Positions 33,148-41,541 are shown, counted from the first letter of the stretch. The stretch is DNA of 64,000 bases from Peribacillus alkalitolerans (GCF_010882125.1 NZ_JAAGVZ010000014.1:40805-104804), one strand, 5' to 3'. Numbers and translations: made by a program. The notes: generated by a model not told the origin, from the letters alone.

Positions 33148-33792
33148 TCATTCATATTTGCTGCCCCTTTGAATACAAATTATATCCCCATAAGATTCTA
33201 CTGTTTCTCCCACTACAACCAAACCATTGCCATCCTGACATGCATATACACTTTTATGATTTTGTGTAGAATAAGCGACTAACTCCTCAATTGAATGAAC
33301 ACCATCCCAGTGTGGCATAAAGTCAAAATCCACTAAATCCAGTGAATCCAAATCGGTTAAACCATTTTCATTTTCATCGATTAACCCCGCAATTTGAATG
33401 TTCGAGGACATTATAATTCCCCCAGCACTCATTCCGATTAAAAGCTTTCCTTGATCAACAACATCTCTAATAAGAGAAAGGACATTTTTTACTTTTAAGT
33501 TTTCAAGAAAACAAAAAGTATTTCCACCTGATAGATAAATAGCATCACAATGAAGTAACTCATCTATTAGTCTTTCATCATAATCTTCATCTAAATCAAA
33601 ATACAAAAACTCTTGAAATCCAAGACGATTAAAGTGTAGTTTGGCAGCCGAAAAATACTTTCGTTCCCTATCTAGTTGAGAGGGGATATAACCTAGCTTT
33701 GCGGAAGGTTTTCCTAATAATTCTTGTATTTTCTTTTCTAGTAGAAAATTGCCTTCGATATTCAAGTCGCTTAACAGGACCAACTTTTTCAT
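33148..33792 (-). CDS. Peptidase S51 family protein (type 1 glutamine amidotransferase-like)
   Basis: 214 residues. The nucleophile elbow GMSAGGIIMSSNI (Ser near 124) and the DAIYLSGGNTFCFLENLK stretch are those of the peptidase E (S51) family. A histidine in DFMPHWDGVHSIEE could complete the active site. Members cleave Asp-X dipeptides or act as cyanophycinase relatives. It lies downstream of the Spo0M-like gene on the same strand (88 bases apart), possibly co-transcribed. Confidence 0.85.
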   Translation of the reverse strand: MKKLVLLSDLNIEGNFLLEKKIQELLGKPSAKLGYIPSQLDRERKYFSAAKLHFNRLGFQEFLYFDLDEDYDERLIDELLHCDAIYLSGGNTFCFLENLKVKNVLSLIRDVVDQGKLLIGMSAGGIIMSSNIQIAGLIDENENGLTDLDSLDLVDFDFMPHWDGVHSIEELVAYSTQNHKSVYACQDGNGLVVVGETVESYGDIICIQRGSKYE

Positions 33793-33880
33793 GTGCCTCT
33801 CCCCTTTTCAACTAGGATTATACCTATATTTGGAAGTTATATTAATATTAGTTTTACTAGGGGAGCTAAACCCTCTATAT

Positions 33881-34267
33881 TTATACGATTTTTATAAAGT
33901 CTTGATCTCTGCTCTCGATCCCTTCGTTAAAGGCTAACTTTGTTTTAAAACGATATGAAATTTCTTCTGAAGAAACTGGAATAGTGGTAGGAAGCTTGAA
34001 AGTAAACTCCACTTTGTTCAGTTCATCAGACTCAATCTGTCTAGTAGATAGGATATTCGTAGAATCGATAACCTCTTCGTTTCCATCTAACTCATTTATC
34101 ATCACCAAATCACATTCGATTCGTTTGATTTGTTGTTCAACAGTTCCACCCTTAATCATAAAATGACCATGAATATGTTCTCCACGCCTGTACTCTTCCT
34201 TTGGCAAGATCAGGTCTACACTAGCCGAGCCTACACCTAAAAGTGACATATATTTTCTTAGTATCAC
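33881..34267 (-). CDS. Single-domain Spo0M-like (arrestin-fold) sporulation control protein
   Basis: 128 residues from a GTG at 34267, seven bases after AGGAGG; the longer ATG frame at 34291 lacks a site. The sequence SLLGVGSASVDLILPKEEYRRGEHIHGHFMIKGGTVEQQIKRIECDL follows the start of Spo0M closely, and it ends SRDQDFIKIV where the first arrestin-like lobe of Spo0M ends. Full Spo0M has about twice this length with a second lobe, so this is a one-lobe form. It lies behind a yybP-ykoY Mn2+ riboswitch and another structured RNA, an unusual regulatory setting for this family. Confidence 0.8.
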   Translation of the reverse strand: MILRKYMSLLGVGSASVDLILPKEEYRRGEHIHGHFMIKGGTVEQQIKRIECDLVMINELDGNEEVIDSTNILSTRQIESDELNKVEFTFKLPTTIPVSSEEISYRFKTKLAFNEGIESRDQDFIKIV

Positions 34268-34336
34268 ATTAAACCCTCCTAAAATTATCAATTAGTACTC
34301 TTCGAATAGCGTCACTTAAAGAAAAGTGAAAAAGTA

Positions 34337-34498
34337 CAAAAAAACCTTCACCGTTTAGGTAAAGGTTTATACTCGCATATGGATGCCTTTACCCGATGGC
34401 AAAGGTCTTGCTAACAACAAACTGTTGCCAATAAAGCCGAGAGTCACTAACTCTGGAATGACGACTTTATTGTAAAAGCTACTCCCCTTTAGGAGATA
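34337..34498 (-). ncRNA. yybP-ykoY Mn2+ riboswitch upstream of the Spo0M-like gene
   Basis: Minus strand shows TAAAGGGGAGTAGC, then AAGTCGTCATTCC, CTCGGCTTTATTGGCA and GCAAGACCTTTGCC in the right order for the class. The expression platform is a hairpin AACCTTTACC/GGTGAAGGTT (one G-U pair) followed by seven T residues at 34337-34370. GGTAAAGG just 5' of it can pair with CCTTTACC to give an antiterminator. This predicts Mn2+-dependent control of the short Spo0M gene. Confidence 0.88.
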
Positions 34499-34529
34499 TA
34501 CAATTCTATGAATCAATTATTAGAAAACT

Positions 34530-34640
34530 TGGGCTAGTGCCAAGCATTAGCTCCGGCAATTGCCTAGTTGCTCTTACACTATCTTCCTACTTACGACCCC
34601 AACGTCGAGCTACTTCTAGGTTTTCGTAAGATAAAGATAG
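34530..34640 (-). ncRNA. Unassigned structured RNA 5' of the Mn2+ riboswitch
   Basis: Directly after a strong promoter the transcript can form nested stems: CTATCTT (34640-34634) with AAGATAG (34585-34579), then CTTACGA (34630-34624) with TCGTAAG (34596-34590), enclosing a G-rich loop. An AGCTC in that loop can pair with GAGCT further 3' (possible pseudoknot). A small CTTGG/CCCAAG hairpin with TTTTCT follows. The layout suits an aptamer or regulatory RNA. I could not match it to a known class. Confidence 0.55.
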
Positions 34641-34667
34641 TATATTTAATCCTTATTCCATTGTCAA
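34639..34667 (-). promoter_or_regulatory. Strong sigma-A promoter for the tandem RNA leader
   Basis: Minus strand TTGACA (34667-34662) and TATACT (34644-34639) with a 17-base spacer. Transcription would start at about 34632. Confidence 0.85.
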
Positions 34668-34696
34668 TGTGATTATTACTACACTTCAACTATTTA

Positions 34697-35563
34697 TTAT
34701 GCCTGAGCAGTCATTGGATGTTTAAATTTTGTAGTCAAGGATATGCCTTCTTTTGTTTTTATGAACAAAACTTCACTCCCAACATACTTCTCAGTCTTCA
34801 ATTTTATTTCTTTAAATTCAGGAGTAAAGTGAAAGACTACCTTTTTCGTTTTAGAACTTGCAATCCTTTTTAAGATTCTATGAATATGAACCTCTGATTT
34901 ACTGATTATATCGTAAATATGCAATGTTTCTTCATCAACCTGGTAGATGACTATAACATCCTCATCCCCCAGATAATAAATATCCTCACTAAATACATTT
35001 AAGCTGTAGAACATAAGGAGTTCCTGTGTATCGTATGAAGAGAATAAATTTGATACGGGCATTCTTTCAGCCGCAAATTGGTACAGAAAATCCCGATCAC
35101 TTTCGATGTTTAATTTTTTCACATTACTACCATCAGGGACAGTGGGAATGTAATTCATATAATACTGGCATTCATCCACAGCCTTGAATCCAAATTTCGG
35201 ATAATAGTCCAAAACGGAATGATTGGCAAATAAGTACAGTATGTCATACTCATCCTCAAATTCTTCTAATACATGTTCCATCAACTTTTTTGAAACACCA
35301 TTTCCTCTGAAATCGGGGTGAGTCATGACGGTTCCTATCTGCAAGCTCTTCATCTTGGCTCCATTCACGATTAGCCCGACCTTGTTCACTGAAACATTAG
35401 CTATTACCTTATCCCCAATTAAGAACGAGAAAGGCAGGTATTTATCTGTCCAATATCCACATTGAAACCAGCTTTCAAATCTAATCCCAAAAACTTCTTG
35501 CGCAAGTTCAAAAAAACTATTTCTAATACTAGGATTATCTTTATAATTTTTTTTGAATTCCAC
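34697..35563 (-). CDS. GNAT family N-acetyltransferase, Eis-like two-domain
   Basis: 288 residues. The N-terminal GNAT domain has acetyl-CoA motif VMTHPDFRGNGVSKKLMEHVLEE (near 79-101) and YLFANHSVLDYYPKFGFKAVD. The C-terminal ~130 residues form a second domain like that of Eis-type acetyltransferases. Substrate unknown (aminoglycoside-type amines or peptides possible). Single gene. Confidence 0.8.
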   Translation of the reverse strand: MEFKKNYKDNPSIRNSFFELAQEVFGIRFESWFQCGYWTDKYLPFSFLIGDKVIANVSVNKVGLIVNGAKMKSLQIGTVMTHPDFRGNGVSKKLMEHVLEEFEDEYDILYLFANHSVLDYYPKFGFKAVDECQYYMNYIPTVPDGSNVKKLNIESDRDFLYQFAAERMPVSNLFSSYDTQELLMFYSLNVFSEDIYYLGDEDVIVIYQVDEETLHIYDIISKSEVHIHRILKRIASSKTKKVVFHFTPEFKEIKLKTEKYVGSEVLFIKTKEGISLTTKFKHPMTAQA

Positions 35564-35744
35564 CTATCTCACTCCCATCTTTTTACACTTTCATTAATCA
35601 TACCGAATATAAATAAATCATAAAAGAAATTGATTATATTCAAGTATTCCACTAAGAATAATTTATTTTCCTATTGCATTTAATGGAATATCCGTGCGAT
35701 AATTATCTCGAATTAAAAACTTTTTAAATAAAGGGGAATTTACT

Positions 35745-36278
35745 TTGGGGAAAAATACTTGGGCACTTGATACAACACATAGCAGCATCGATTTTTCAAT
35801 TCGACATATGATGGTAAGTAACGTGAAAGGATCATTTAACTCCTTCTCAGCGACTATTGAAGCTGATCCAACTGATTTAACGACTGCAGTCATCCAATTC
35901 GCGATTGATCTTGAAAGTGTAGATACTCGCAATGCTGATCGTGATAATCATCTACGTACGGCTGACTTCTTTGATATTGAAAAATACCCACAATTAACGT
36001 TTGTTGCTACTAACATCGTTAAAACAGGCGAAAATGAATACGATGTTACGGGTGACGTATCTTTACATGGTGTGACTCGTCCAGAAAAGTTCGTTGTAAC
36101 GTTTGAAGGAGCAGGTAAGGATCCATGGGGTAACGAAAAGGCTGGCTTCAGTGGAAAAGGCAGCATCAACCGTAGCGATTACGGCTTAACTTGGAACGCT
36201 GCTTTAGAAACTGGTGGAATTTTAGTTGGAGACCAAGTGAAAATCTCACTTGAAATCCAAGCTGCTAAACAAGCATAA
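35745..36278 (+). CDS. YceI family lipid-binding protein
   Basis: 177 residues from a TTG at 35745, eight bases after AAAGGGG. The YceI beta-barrel is clear: WALDTTHSSIDFSIRHMMVSNVKGSFNSF, then DFFDIEKYPQLTFVATNI, GDVSLHGVTRPEKFVV and DYGLTWNAALETGGILVGDQVKI. YceI proteins bind isoprenoid-type lipids. No signal peptide, so it is cytosolic here. Single gene with terminator. Confidence 0.9.
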   Translation: MGKNTWALDTTHSSIDFSIRHMMVSNVKGSFNSFSATIEADPTDLTTAVIQFAIDLESVDTRNADRDNHLRTADFFDIEKYPQLTFVATNIVKTGENEYDVTGDVSLHGVTRPEKFVVTFEGAGKDPWGNEKAGFSGKGSINRSDYGLTWNAALETGGILVGDQVKISLEIQAAKQA

Positions 36279-36289
36279 TAACAATCAAA

Positions 36290-36330
36290 AAAGGCTGATC
36301 CTAAAAAAATTTAGGATCAGCTTTTTTTAA
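36290..36330 (+). terminator. Terminator of the YceI gene
   Basis: GCTGATCCTAAA/TTTAGGATCAGC perfect stem followed by seven T residues. Confidence 0.9.
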
Positions 36331-36361
36331 TAGTAGATAGTATTATTTTTTATAATTAGAG

Positions 36362-36413
36362 CAGTGTCTAGCTTCGACGCACAGGACGTGCTAAGCGGGC
36401 GCTTGCTCTTTTC
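36362..36413. repeat. Fragment of a Bacillus dispersed repeat
   Basis: GTGTCTAGCTTCGACGCACA and CGGGCGCTTGCTCTTTTC resemble the ends of the common Bacillus intergenic repeat (TGTCTAGCT...GCGCTTGCGCTTTTC), here short and abutting the regulator gene. Confidence 0.5.
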
Positions 36414-37172
36414 TTAATACCTCAAATTTAACAGCACTTCTCGAACCTCTTCATCATCCATAACAATATCTCTATACTTTTGAGTAATTTTGGTTAATGC
36501 GACATCATGATAGAAAAACTCTGTAAAAAACTTTACCAATGGTTGCGATTGAGTGCGAATCGCTTGCCATTTCAATTCTTCAATCCCAGCAAATATCACT
36601 TCTTGTTCATCGACAATCAAGATGCGACTTTTCTCAAGATGTGCGTGTTCCTGATCAGGGATTAAGGTTGATATGTTTGGTATGTTTGTGGTTATTTCGC
36701 CAATGACATGGATGTTTATGTTCACTCCTTGGCTAAATTTTTCTTCTAATATAGGTAGATATAAAGTTAAATCATCCGCCCACCCAGAAATCACTATAGA
36801 CCGCTCTGCTTGATGCAACAAGTCCTTCAGTATTGATTGAATGGAGTGGTTATCTTTCAACGTCCACACACGATCGTCACTTAGCGTTTCTTTTATTTGA
36901 GTATCCTTCAATTTTTGCACATTGGATTCAAAATCAGCTTTAAGCTTTTCAATCGTGGCATCTAATGACAGAGCCGTATATAAGCGTTTTTTTTCTACTG
37001 TCGATTCTAATATCAAACCTTTTTCAGACAGACGATGTAAGACTTCATATACTTTTGACCTTGGTACTTCCGAACGTTTGACAATACCTGTAGCGTCTAA
37101 TGGTTGATCTACCGTTATTAATGATTGATAGACCTGACTTTCGTATTGTGTAAACCCGAATTGTTGAAGCAT
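36414..37172 (-). CDS. TrmB family transcriptional regulator
   Basis: 252 residues from the ATG at 37172 (AAGGAG nine bases before; an upstream in-frame start lacks it). Winged helix MLQQFGFTQYESQVYQSLITVDQPLDATGIVKRSEVPRSKVYEVLHRL at the N-terminus, then a linker helix and a sugar/effector-sensing domain. It diverges from an MFS exporter at 37313 across 140 bases, so it probably controls that gene. Effector unknown. Confidence 0.85.
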   Translation of the reverse strand: MLQQFGFTQYESQVYQSLITVDQPLDATGIVKRSEVPRSKVYEVLHRLSEKGLILESTVEKKRLYTALSLDATIEKLKADFESNVQKLKDTQIKETLSDDRVWTLKDNHSIQSILKDLLHQAERSIVISGWADDLTLYLPILEEKFSQGVNINIHVIGEITTNIPNISTLIPDQEHAHLEKSRILIVDEQEVIFAGIEELKWQAIRTQSQPLVKFFTEFFYHDVALTKITQKYRDIVMDDEEVREVLLNLRY

Positions 37173-37312
37173 TGTTTTGGACTCCTTAATAACCATTTGT
37201 TAATAACATTATCATAGCATAGCCATTCCCTTTGTATAAATTTACCCTTGTTGACGCCTTTATAAAATGTTACTCTTTTAGTGGTAACTAACTAGAGAGG
37301 TGTCAGATAACT

Positions 37313-38482
37313 ATGAATAAACGTGTTTACTTATTAACGATTGTCTCGTTTGTAGTTGGGATGGTCGAATTGATTATAGGCGGTGTCTTGGACTTAGTCG
37401 CAAAGGATTTACATGTAACGATTGGAAAGGCAGGATTGTTAATCTCTATTTTTTCACTCGTTTTCGCAATAGCCGCTCCTGTTTTATTAACCTTGACGGC
37501 AAAAATGGAGCGTAAACGTCTAACTTTACTTTCCTTATTGGTCTTTTTCCTTGGGAATGGACTTGCAGTTTTCAGTACAACTTACACGATGTTATTGATC
37601 TCACGAATCGTTTCTGCCGTGAGTGGCTCTTTACTAGTGGTCTTATGTGTCACAATTGCCTCCAATATAGTGGCTGAAAAATATAGAGCCCGTGCAATTG
37701 GTGTAGTCTTTATGGGCATTAGTGCCTCATTAGTATTAGGGATTCCTATTGGACTGATGTTAGGAAATACATTTGGCTGGAAGGCACCATTTATATTAAT
37801 TACTGTCTTAACCCTTCTTTCGATGGCTGGAGTTTATTTCTTTATGGATCAAATTCATCCTAAACCATCCATTCCATTGAAGGAGCAATTACGCACGTTA
37901 AAAAATCGTAAAATATTCTATGCTCAATTGACTTCCTTCCTCTTCTTGACGGGTCACTTGACGTTTTATGGATATTTAACTCCTTTCTTAAAAGATACGA
38001 TGGGTCTCAATGGCACTTGGGTAAGCATCGTGTATTTAATTTTTGGTTTTGCAGCTGTTGTAGGTGGAGGGGTAGGAGGTACTCTTGCGGATCGATTTGG
38101 TACAAAATCAACCATTTTAGGAGTGATTGTTGTATTTGCACTATCTATTTTCTCGATACCATTTACAACCACTTCAATGCCTTTATTCTTGGGGGTAATG
38201 GTCATCTGGAGCATGCTTAGCTGGGCCATAACACCAGCCATGCAAAGCTATCTAATTGAGTCTGCTCCTGAATCATCGGATATTCAACAAAGTTTAAACA
38301 ATTCGGCACTTCATTTCGGTATTGCGTTCGGCTCTTTAATTGGAGGGATTGTAATTGAACAGTCCTCTGTAGAATTCAATCCGACTGTGGGTGGTCTCTT
38401 TATTATTTTTGCATTAGCGACAGCATTTATTTCAATGGGTAGGGTAAAGGTAAAAGCGTGGTTCACTACTGAAGCAAATTAA
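37313..38482 (+). CDS. MFS transporter (AraJ/drug-efflux type)
   Basis: 389 residues with 12 membrane segments. ITVLTLLSMAGVYFF and GGVGGTLADRFGTKST (motif A) are present. It resembles AraJ/YbcL-type DHA1 exporters of sugars or drugs. GAGAGG site before the ATG. Divergently paired with a TrmB regulator, suggesting substrate-controlled expression. A hairpin terminator follows. Confidence 0.87.
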   Translation: MNKRVYLLTIVSFVVGMVELIIGGVLDLVAKDLHVTIGKAGLLISIFSLVFAIAAPVLLTLTAKMERKRLTLLSLLVFFLGNGLAVFSTTYTMLLISRIVSAVSGSLLVVLCVTIASNIVAEKYRARAIGVVFMGISASLVLGIPIGLMLGNTFGWKAPFILITVLTLLSMAGVYFFMDQIHPKPSIPLKEQLRTLKNRKIFYAQLTSFLFLTGHLTFYGYLTPFLKDTMGLNGTWVSIVYLIFGFAAVVGGGVGGTLADRFGTKSTILGVIVVFALSIFSIPFTTTSMPLFLGVMVIWSMLSWAITPAMQSYLIESAPESSDIQQSLNNSALHFGIAFGSLIGGIVIEQSSVEFNPTVGGLFIIFALATAFISMGRVKVKAWFTTEAN

Positions 38483-38485
38483 TCG

Positions 38486-38521
38486 AAAGAAGCTGAATCG
38501 GGAATTGATTCAGCTTCTTTT
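38486..38521. terminator. Shared terminator of MFS and FusB-like genes
   Basis: GAAGCTGAATC/GATTCAGCTTC perfect stem followed by TTTT on the plus strand. Confidence 0.85.
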
Positions 38522-39151
38522 AATGTGATCAATAAATGCATGTAACTTTTCTAGATTAATCATATTTTGATTACATTTTTGACTATCTTGGCAAATATAG
38601 TTCCCTCGTTTAATAAAAGTCCCTTGAACAGAGCCTTTAGTTTCAGAAATAAACATCCCCAATTCTTCGAATCGATTACATAACGCACATATTCCTTTAT
38701 GGTTTGAAAGTCTAAACGATCCGTGCAAGCCAATCAGTTTATTTTGATAAAGGGCTACCATATATTTTCTATTTGTACCCTTGTCATTCCAACCTAAGTA
38801 TGAAATCTCTTTCCAATCTATATTTTCCAAAATTGGAACCTTTAGCATCTTTGCCTTCGGAAATAATTTTTTTATCGTTTGCTCCGAAACCTTCTTAAAA
38901 GGGATAACAAATGGGTGTATTTGGGTTAAGTAGATTTCCGCATCCACGTGATTCTCAACATGACTGATAGGATTTAATAACTGGGTTTGTTCATCATTCA
39001 TGTCGGTAAACAAATTGAATACTTTTTCTGTAGCAAGCGTTTTTAGTGCTCGAAGTACATTTTTATCGTTTACAGTAGAATGTCCATTCATTAATAGCTG
39101 GGTTTGTGCATTGATAAAGTTATACTGGTCACTTCTTATAAAAGGTTCCAT
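38510..39151 (-). CDS. FusB/FusC family EF-G-binding protein
   Basis: 213 residues from the ATG at 39151 behind GGAGGGG. The C-terminal zinc finger typical of the family is visible: CALCNRFEELGMF then CQDSQKC (two pairs of cysteines, near 155-195). The N-terminal helical domain has KVFNLFTDMNDEQ. FusB-type proteins bind elongation factor G and free it from fusidic-acid-stalled ribosomes. In Bacillus the housekeeping role is less clear. Confidence 0.87.
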   Translation of the reverse strand: MEPFIRSDQYNFINAQTQLLMNGHSTVNDKNVLRALKTLATEKVFNLFTDMNDEQTQLLNPISHVENHVDAEIYLTQIHPFVIPFKKVSEQTIKKLFPKAKMLKVPILENIDWKEISYLGWNDKGTNRKYMVALYQNKLIGLHGSFRLSNHKGICALCNRFEELGMFISETKGSVQGTFIKRGNYICQDSQKCNQNMINLEKLHAFIDHIKRS

Positions 39152-39310
39152 TCTCACCCCTCCTACTCTGTTTCTATTTTAATAATTTATCATGATAGAA
39201 AAAATGGAGAAAATGGGTATGAATCATTTTTTACATAATTTGCGAGTCTCATGGCTAAGATAAAGACACATATACTCTATACTTTATATAAACGTGCAAA
39301 TTTAATATGT

Positions 39311-39342
39311 AAAAAAGCACTGATTCGTAATCAGCGCTTTTT
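39311..39342 (-). terminator. Terminator of the CD3324-like gene
   Basis: AAAAGCACTGATT/AATCAGCGCTTTTT stem (one wobble) with T residues on the minus strand. Confidence 0.75.
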
Positions 39343-39347
39343 GTCAT

Positions 39348-39611
39348 TTATTTTGAGTAAACAATTTTTTTGATTGTTTCACTGGAGAGGAAATATTCTT
39401 CCGCTAATTCATGTATCGTTCTACCATTCTTAAATGAATGTTTGATAGCTACATTTCGATTATCTAATAGCTTTCTCCCACCAGAACGAGTTCCCCACTT
39501 TTGATGGGCATTTTCTGGTTTAGGAATATAAATGGTTTCCCCTTGAACATACTTTTGGATTTCTATAATTAGTTTCTCAGGTAATATTGTAGTTGCTTTT
39601 ACATACTTCAT
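39348..39611 (-). CDS. CD3324 family HTH-like protein
   Basis: 87 residues from the ATG at 39611 (MKYVKATTILPEKLIIE), chosen because homologues begin there; the longer frame has a divergent leader. Pattern KYVQGETIYIPKPENAHQKWGTRSGGRK and a C-terminal helix-turn-helix (GRTIHELAEEYFLSSETIKKIVY). Probably a small DNA-binding protein of unknown targets. Confidence 0.8.
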   Translation of the reverse strand: MKYVKATTILPEKLIIEIQKYVQGETIYIPKPENAHQKWGTRSGGRKLLDNRNVAIKHSFKNGRTIHELAEEYFLSSETIKKIVYSK

Positions 39612-39710
39612 TTCTGCCAGCCCCTTATTTATTTTTAGGAAAAAAGAATAAGGTGCAAAGCCTAAGAAATTAGAATAATAAAGCACAACCTTTTCTAGGG
39701 CGATATTAAA

Positions 39711-39806
39711 TTAATTCAAAGTCCACCCCATGCAAAGTATCGCCTTTCTAAAACTAGGCTTTGCATGAGTAGCTGGAGTCCCTGACAATCTATTCTTAGT
39801 TGCCAT
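39711..39806 (-). CDS. Small basic protein, 31 residues
   Basis: ATG at 39806 preceded by the near-perfect Shine-Dalgarno AAGGAGGTGG, four bases away. It reads MATKNRLSGTPATHAKPSFR and continues KAILCMGWTLN. Basic, no membrane segment, one cysteine. No family recognised. The strong initiation signal argues that it is translated. Confidence 0.5.
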   Translation of the reverse strand: MATKNRLSGTPATHAKPSFRKAILCMGWTLN

Positions 39807-39999
39807 TTTTCCACCTCCTTATAGAATATTTATAATATTCCATAATCTGTATTATAGAATAAAAAACACATGATTTCACTTTCCCAACGCTTTCTCCATC
39901 AAAAATTGTAGTGTCAATTCGTAAAATCGTTGCAGGAAAAATGATTTTAATGGATTAAAATAGATATAGTGCCACATGACTATCTAAAAGAGGATTATT

Positions 40000-40269
40000 A
40001 TGTTTAACCATACAAACAAAAAATTGGCTGTCATTACAGGGGTTACTCAAGGATTAGGACGCGCTATGGTTGATCGGTTTGATGAACTAGGCTGGACCAT
40101 AGCTGGCTGTGGTCGATCAGAAGAGAAAATTAAGCAACTTCGAAGTCAGTTTGATAGTAAACACCATTTCCAAACTATTGACGTTTCAGATGAAATGGCT
40201 GTATCTACCTGGGCAAAGCCCGATAGAATTTTGCCGTCAAGTACTACGTTCCTTTCTATTTTTTCATAG
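40000..40269 (+). pseudogene. N-terminal fragment of a short-chain dehydrogenase
   Basis: 89 codons. The first ~65 residues are a good SDR start (KKLAVITGVTQGLGRAMVDRFDELGWTIAGCGRSEEKI, TIDVSDEMAVSTWA). After about 40214 the frame carries unrelated residues and stops, without the NAG, Ser and YxxxK motifs. The remainder is not found nearby. The gene was cut off where the DUF1048 cassette begins. Confidence 0.8.
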
Positions 40270-40588
40270 CCTTATCGACTTTTTGATTGACCGATTCTTG
40301 ATAGAGATCAGCGTAAGTTTTTGACTCTTCAATCAGCGCATCGCAGAAAGCAGCAACGTCTGTTCCTGTGACTTCAAGTACACCTTTCCCAGCAGCTGCG
40401 CCATCTTCAAAGAAGCTGAGAATTTCCGAGAGCAGTCCGATACCTTCGTTTAGCTCAACAGGACCGACTTTGAAGAGATATTTTTGGATCTCTTTATAGA
40501 CAATTTGGTAATCTTGTGGAAGCGCTTTGACACGCGAAACATGGGCTCTCCATTCTTTTTTGCCTTCGATGATTTTTTTGATACTCAT
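40256..40588 (-). CDS. DUF1048 family protein (second of pair)
   Basis: 110 residues; TTAGGAGGATT site before the ATG. Helical protein of the DUF1048 family (KKIIEGKKEWRAHVSRVKALPQDYQIVYKEIQKYL), usually encoded in tandem behind a PadR regulator in Firmicutes. Overlaps the first DUF1048 gene by 4 bases (ATGA). Function unknown; these proteins often accompany drug-responsive PadR operons. Its G+C content is higher than the flanks, suggesting transfer. Confidence 0.85.
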   Translation of the reverse strand: MSIKKIIEGKKEWRAHVSRVKALPQDYQIVYKEIQKYLFKVGPVELNEGIGLLSEILSFFEDGAAAGKGVLEVTGTDVAAFCDALIEESKTYADLYQESVNQKVDKAMKK

Positions 40589-40938
40589 TTTAATCCTCCT
40601 AATTTTCTTGCTACGTTCTTGTTGAGTTGGTCACGCCATTTATCTCTATAAGTTTTTGCGCCTTCGTCACCAACAAGCGCTGCGCAGAATCCTTTGAGAT
40701 CATTTCCTAGTACTTCTTCGACGCTCTGGCCGTCGGCTGATGTAACTTCAAGCAGTTCAAGAGCACTGTCAAGAATCGGCATCAGATTACGACCGGTGAA
40801 ATCTCCGTGAATCCAGAGATTACTTTTAATTTCATTCCAAGCAGTTTGATATTCAGATGGCAAGACTTTTGCTCGTGCTTCAAAACCTTTCATTTCTTTA
40901 GTCATATCGCTACCGGTTATTTTTTCTAAAAAATTCAT
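40585..40938 (-). CDS. DUF1048 family protein (first of pair)
   Basis: 117 residues, same family as the next gene (MTKEMKGFEARAKVLPSEYQTAWNEIKSNLW, SVEEVLGNDLKGFCAALVGDEG). The two share the pattern VLPxxYQ...I...L and a C-terminal D-x-x-x-F-C-x-A-L motif, indicating gene duplication. The gene lies downstream of a broken PadR gene on the same strand. Function unknown. Confidence 0.85.
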   Translation of the reverse strand: MNFLEKITGSDMTKEMKGFEARAKVLPSEYQTAWNEIKSNLWIHGDFTGRNLMPILDSALELLEVTSADGQSVEEVLGNDLKGFCAALVGDEGAKTYRDKWRDQLNKNVARKLGGLK

Positions 40939-40980
40939 TGTAGTCTCCTTTAAGATACTAAGCTGTTCAGCAAAGTTCTA

Positions 40981-41204
40981 TTATTTAATCGCATCGTTGA
41001 GTTTTTGACGTTGCTTATCAATATCCACCCGTTTATTTTTTTCGAGCAGCATCGTGATGGTGTAAACTGTTCCCTCCACAATGTCGCTAAAGCCCAGTGC
41101 TCGCAGTTGCCGCGTGATTTCATAGCTGTAGGTTTCGCCACGGCTGATAATTCCAGCATGCAGCCCTCAAGTACCCCTTTCAGCATTTCCGTAATATTTT
41201 CCAA
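40981..41204 (-). pseudogene. PadR family regulator, frameshifted and truncated
   Basis: The start MENITEMLKGVLEGC is PadR-like. About 20 codons in, the reading frame shifts by one base; the other frame then gives ISRGETYSYEITRQLRALGF, EGTVYTITMLLEKNKRVDID, the PadR winged helix. It ends KQRQKLNDAIK and stops at 40981, lacking the rest of the wing, so there is also a deletion at the 3' side. It cannot make a working repressor; the downstream DUF1048 pair may thus be unregulated. Confidence 0.8.
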
Positions 41205-41240
41205 CTATAACCCCCCATTTGTATTTTTCTAAATCTTATT

Positions 41241-41424
41241 TAGTACTATGTGGCACAGGTATTTAGCGTTACAGATATTTAGTGATACTCATTACTAGTA
41301 TATAGTAATGCAGAATAGCTTTGTTTGTCAAGAATAAAAATACACGAAAAAAAAACCATTATTACGGGCTCTCGAAATTCACAAAAAAAGCATGATACTA
41401 ATTTGTTACAAGGCGTTGAGTCAA
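41241..41424. other. Promoter region of the padR/DUF1048 cassette
   Basis: GATACTCATTACTAGTATAT near 41283 contains an ATACT/AGTAT dyad of PadR-operator type. No gene seen. Confidence 0.35.
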
Positions 41425-41520
41425 TTATTTTGATGGAATTGTTGTTTTAGGGATAGATTTTTCAATAAGTTTGTGAAGAAATGTACTTAAACTTTCCTGC
41501 CCCGTTTGTTCAATAAAAAA
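41425..41520 (-). pseudogene. Short gene remnant after the anti-sigma operon
   Basis: A minus-strand frame reads FFIEQTGQESLSTFLHKLIE and continues KSIPKTTIPSK before stopping. It has protein-like composition but no start codon after the terminator that precedes it. It recalls the short ORFs found next to recombinase genes on mobile elements, but I cannot identify it. Confidence 0.3.
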
Positions 41521-41541
41521 AAGTCGCAAATTCGACTTTTG
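41513..41541 (-). terminator. Terminator of the second ECF operon
   Basis: AAAAGTCG/CGACTTTT perfect stem with 6-base loop followed by a run of T residues on the minus strand. Confidence 0.85.
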
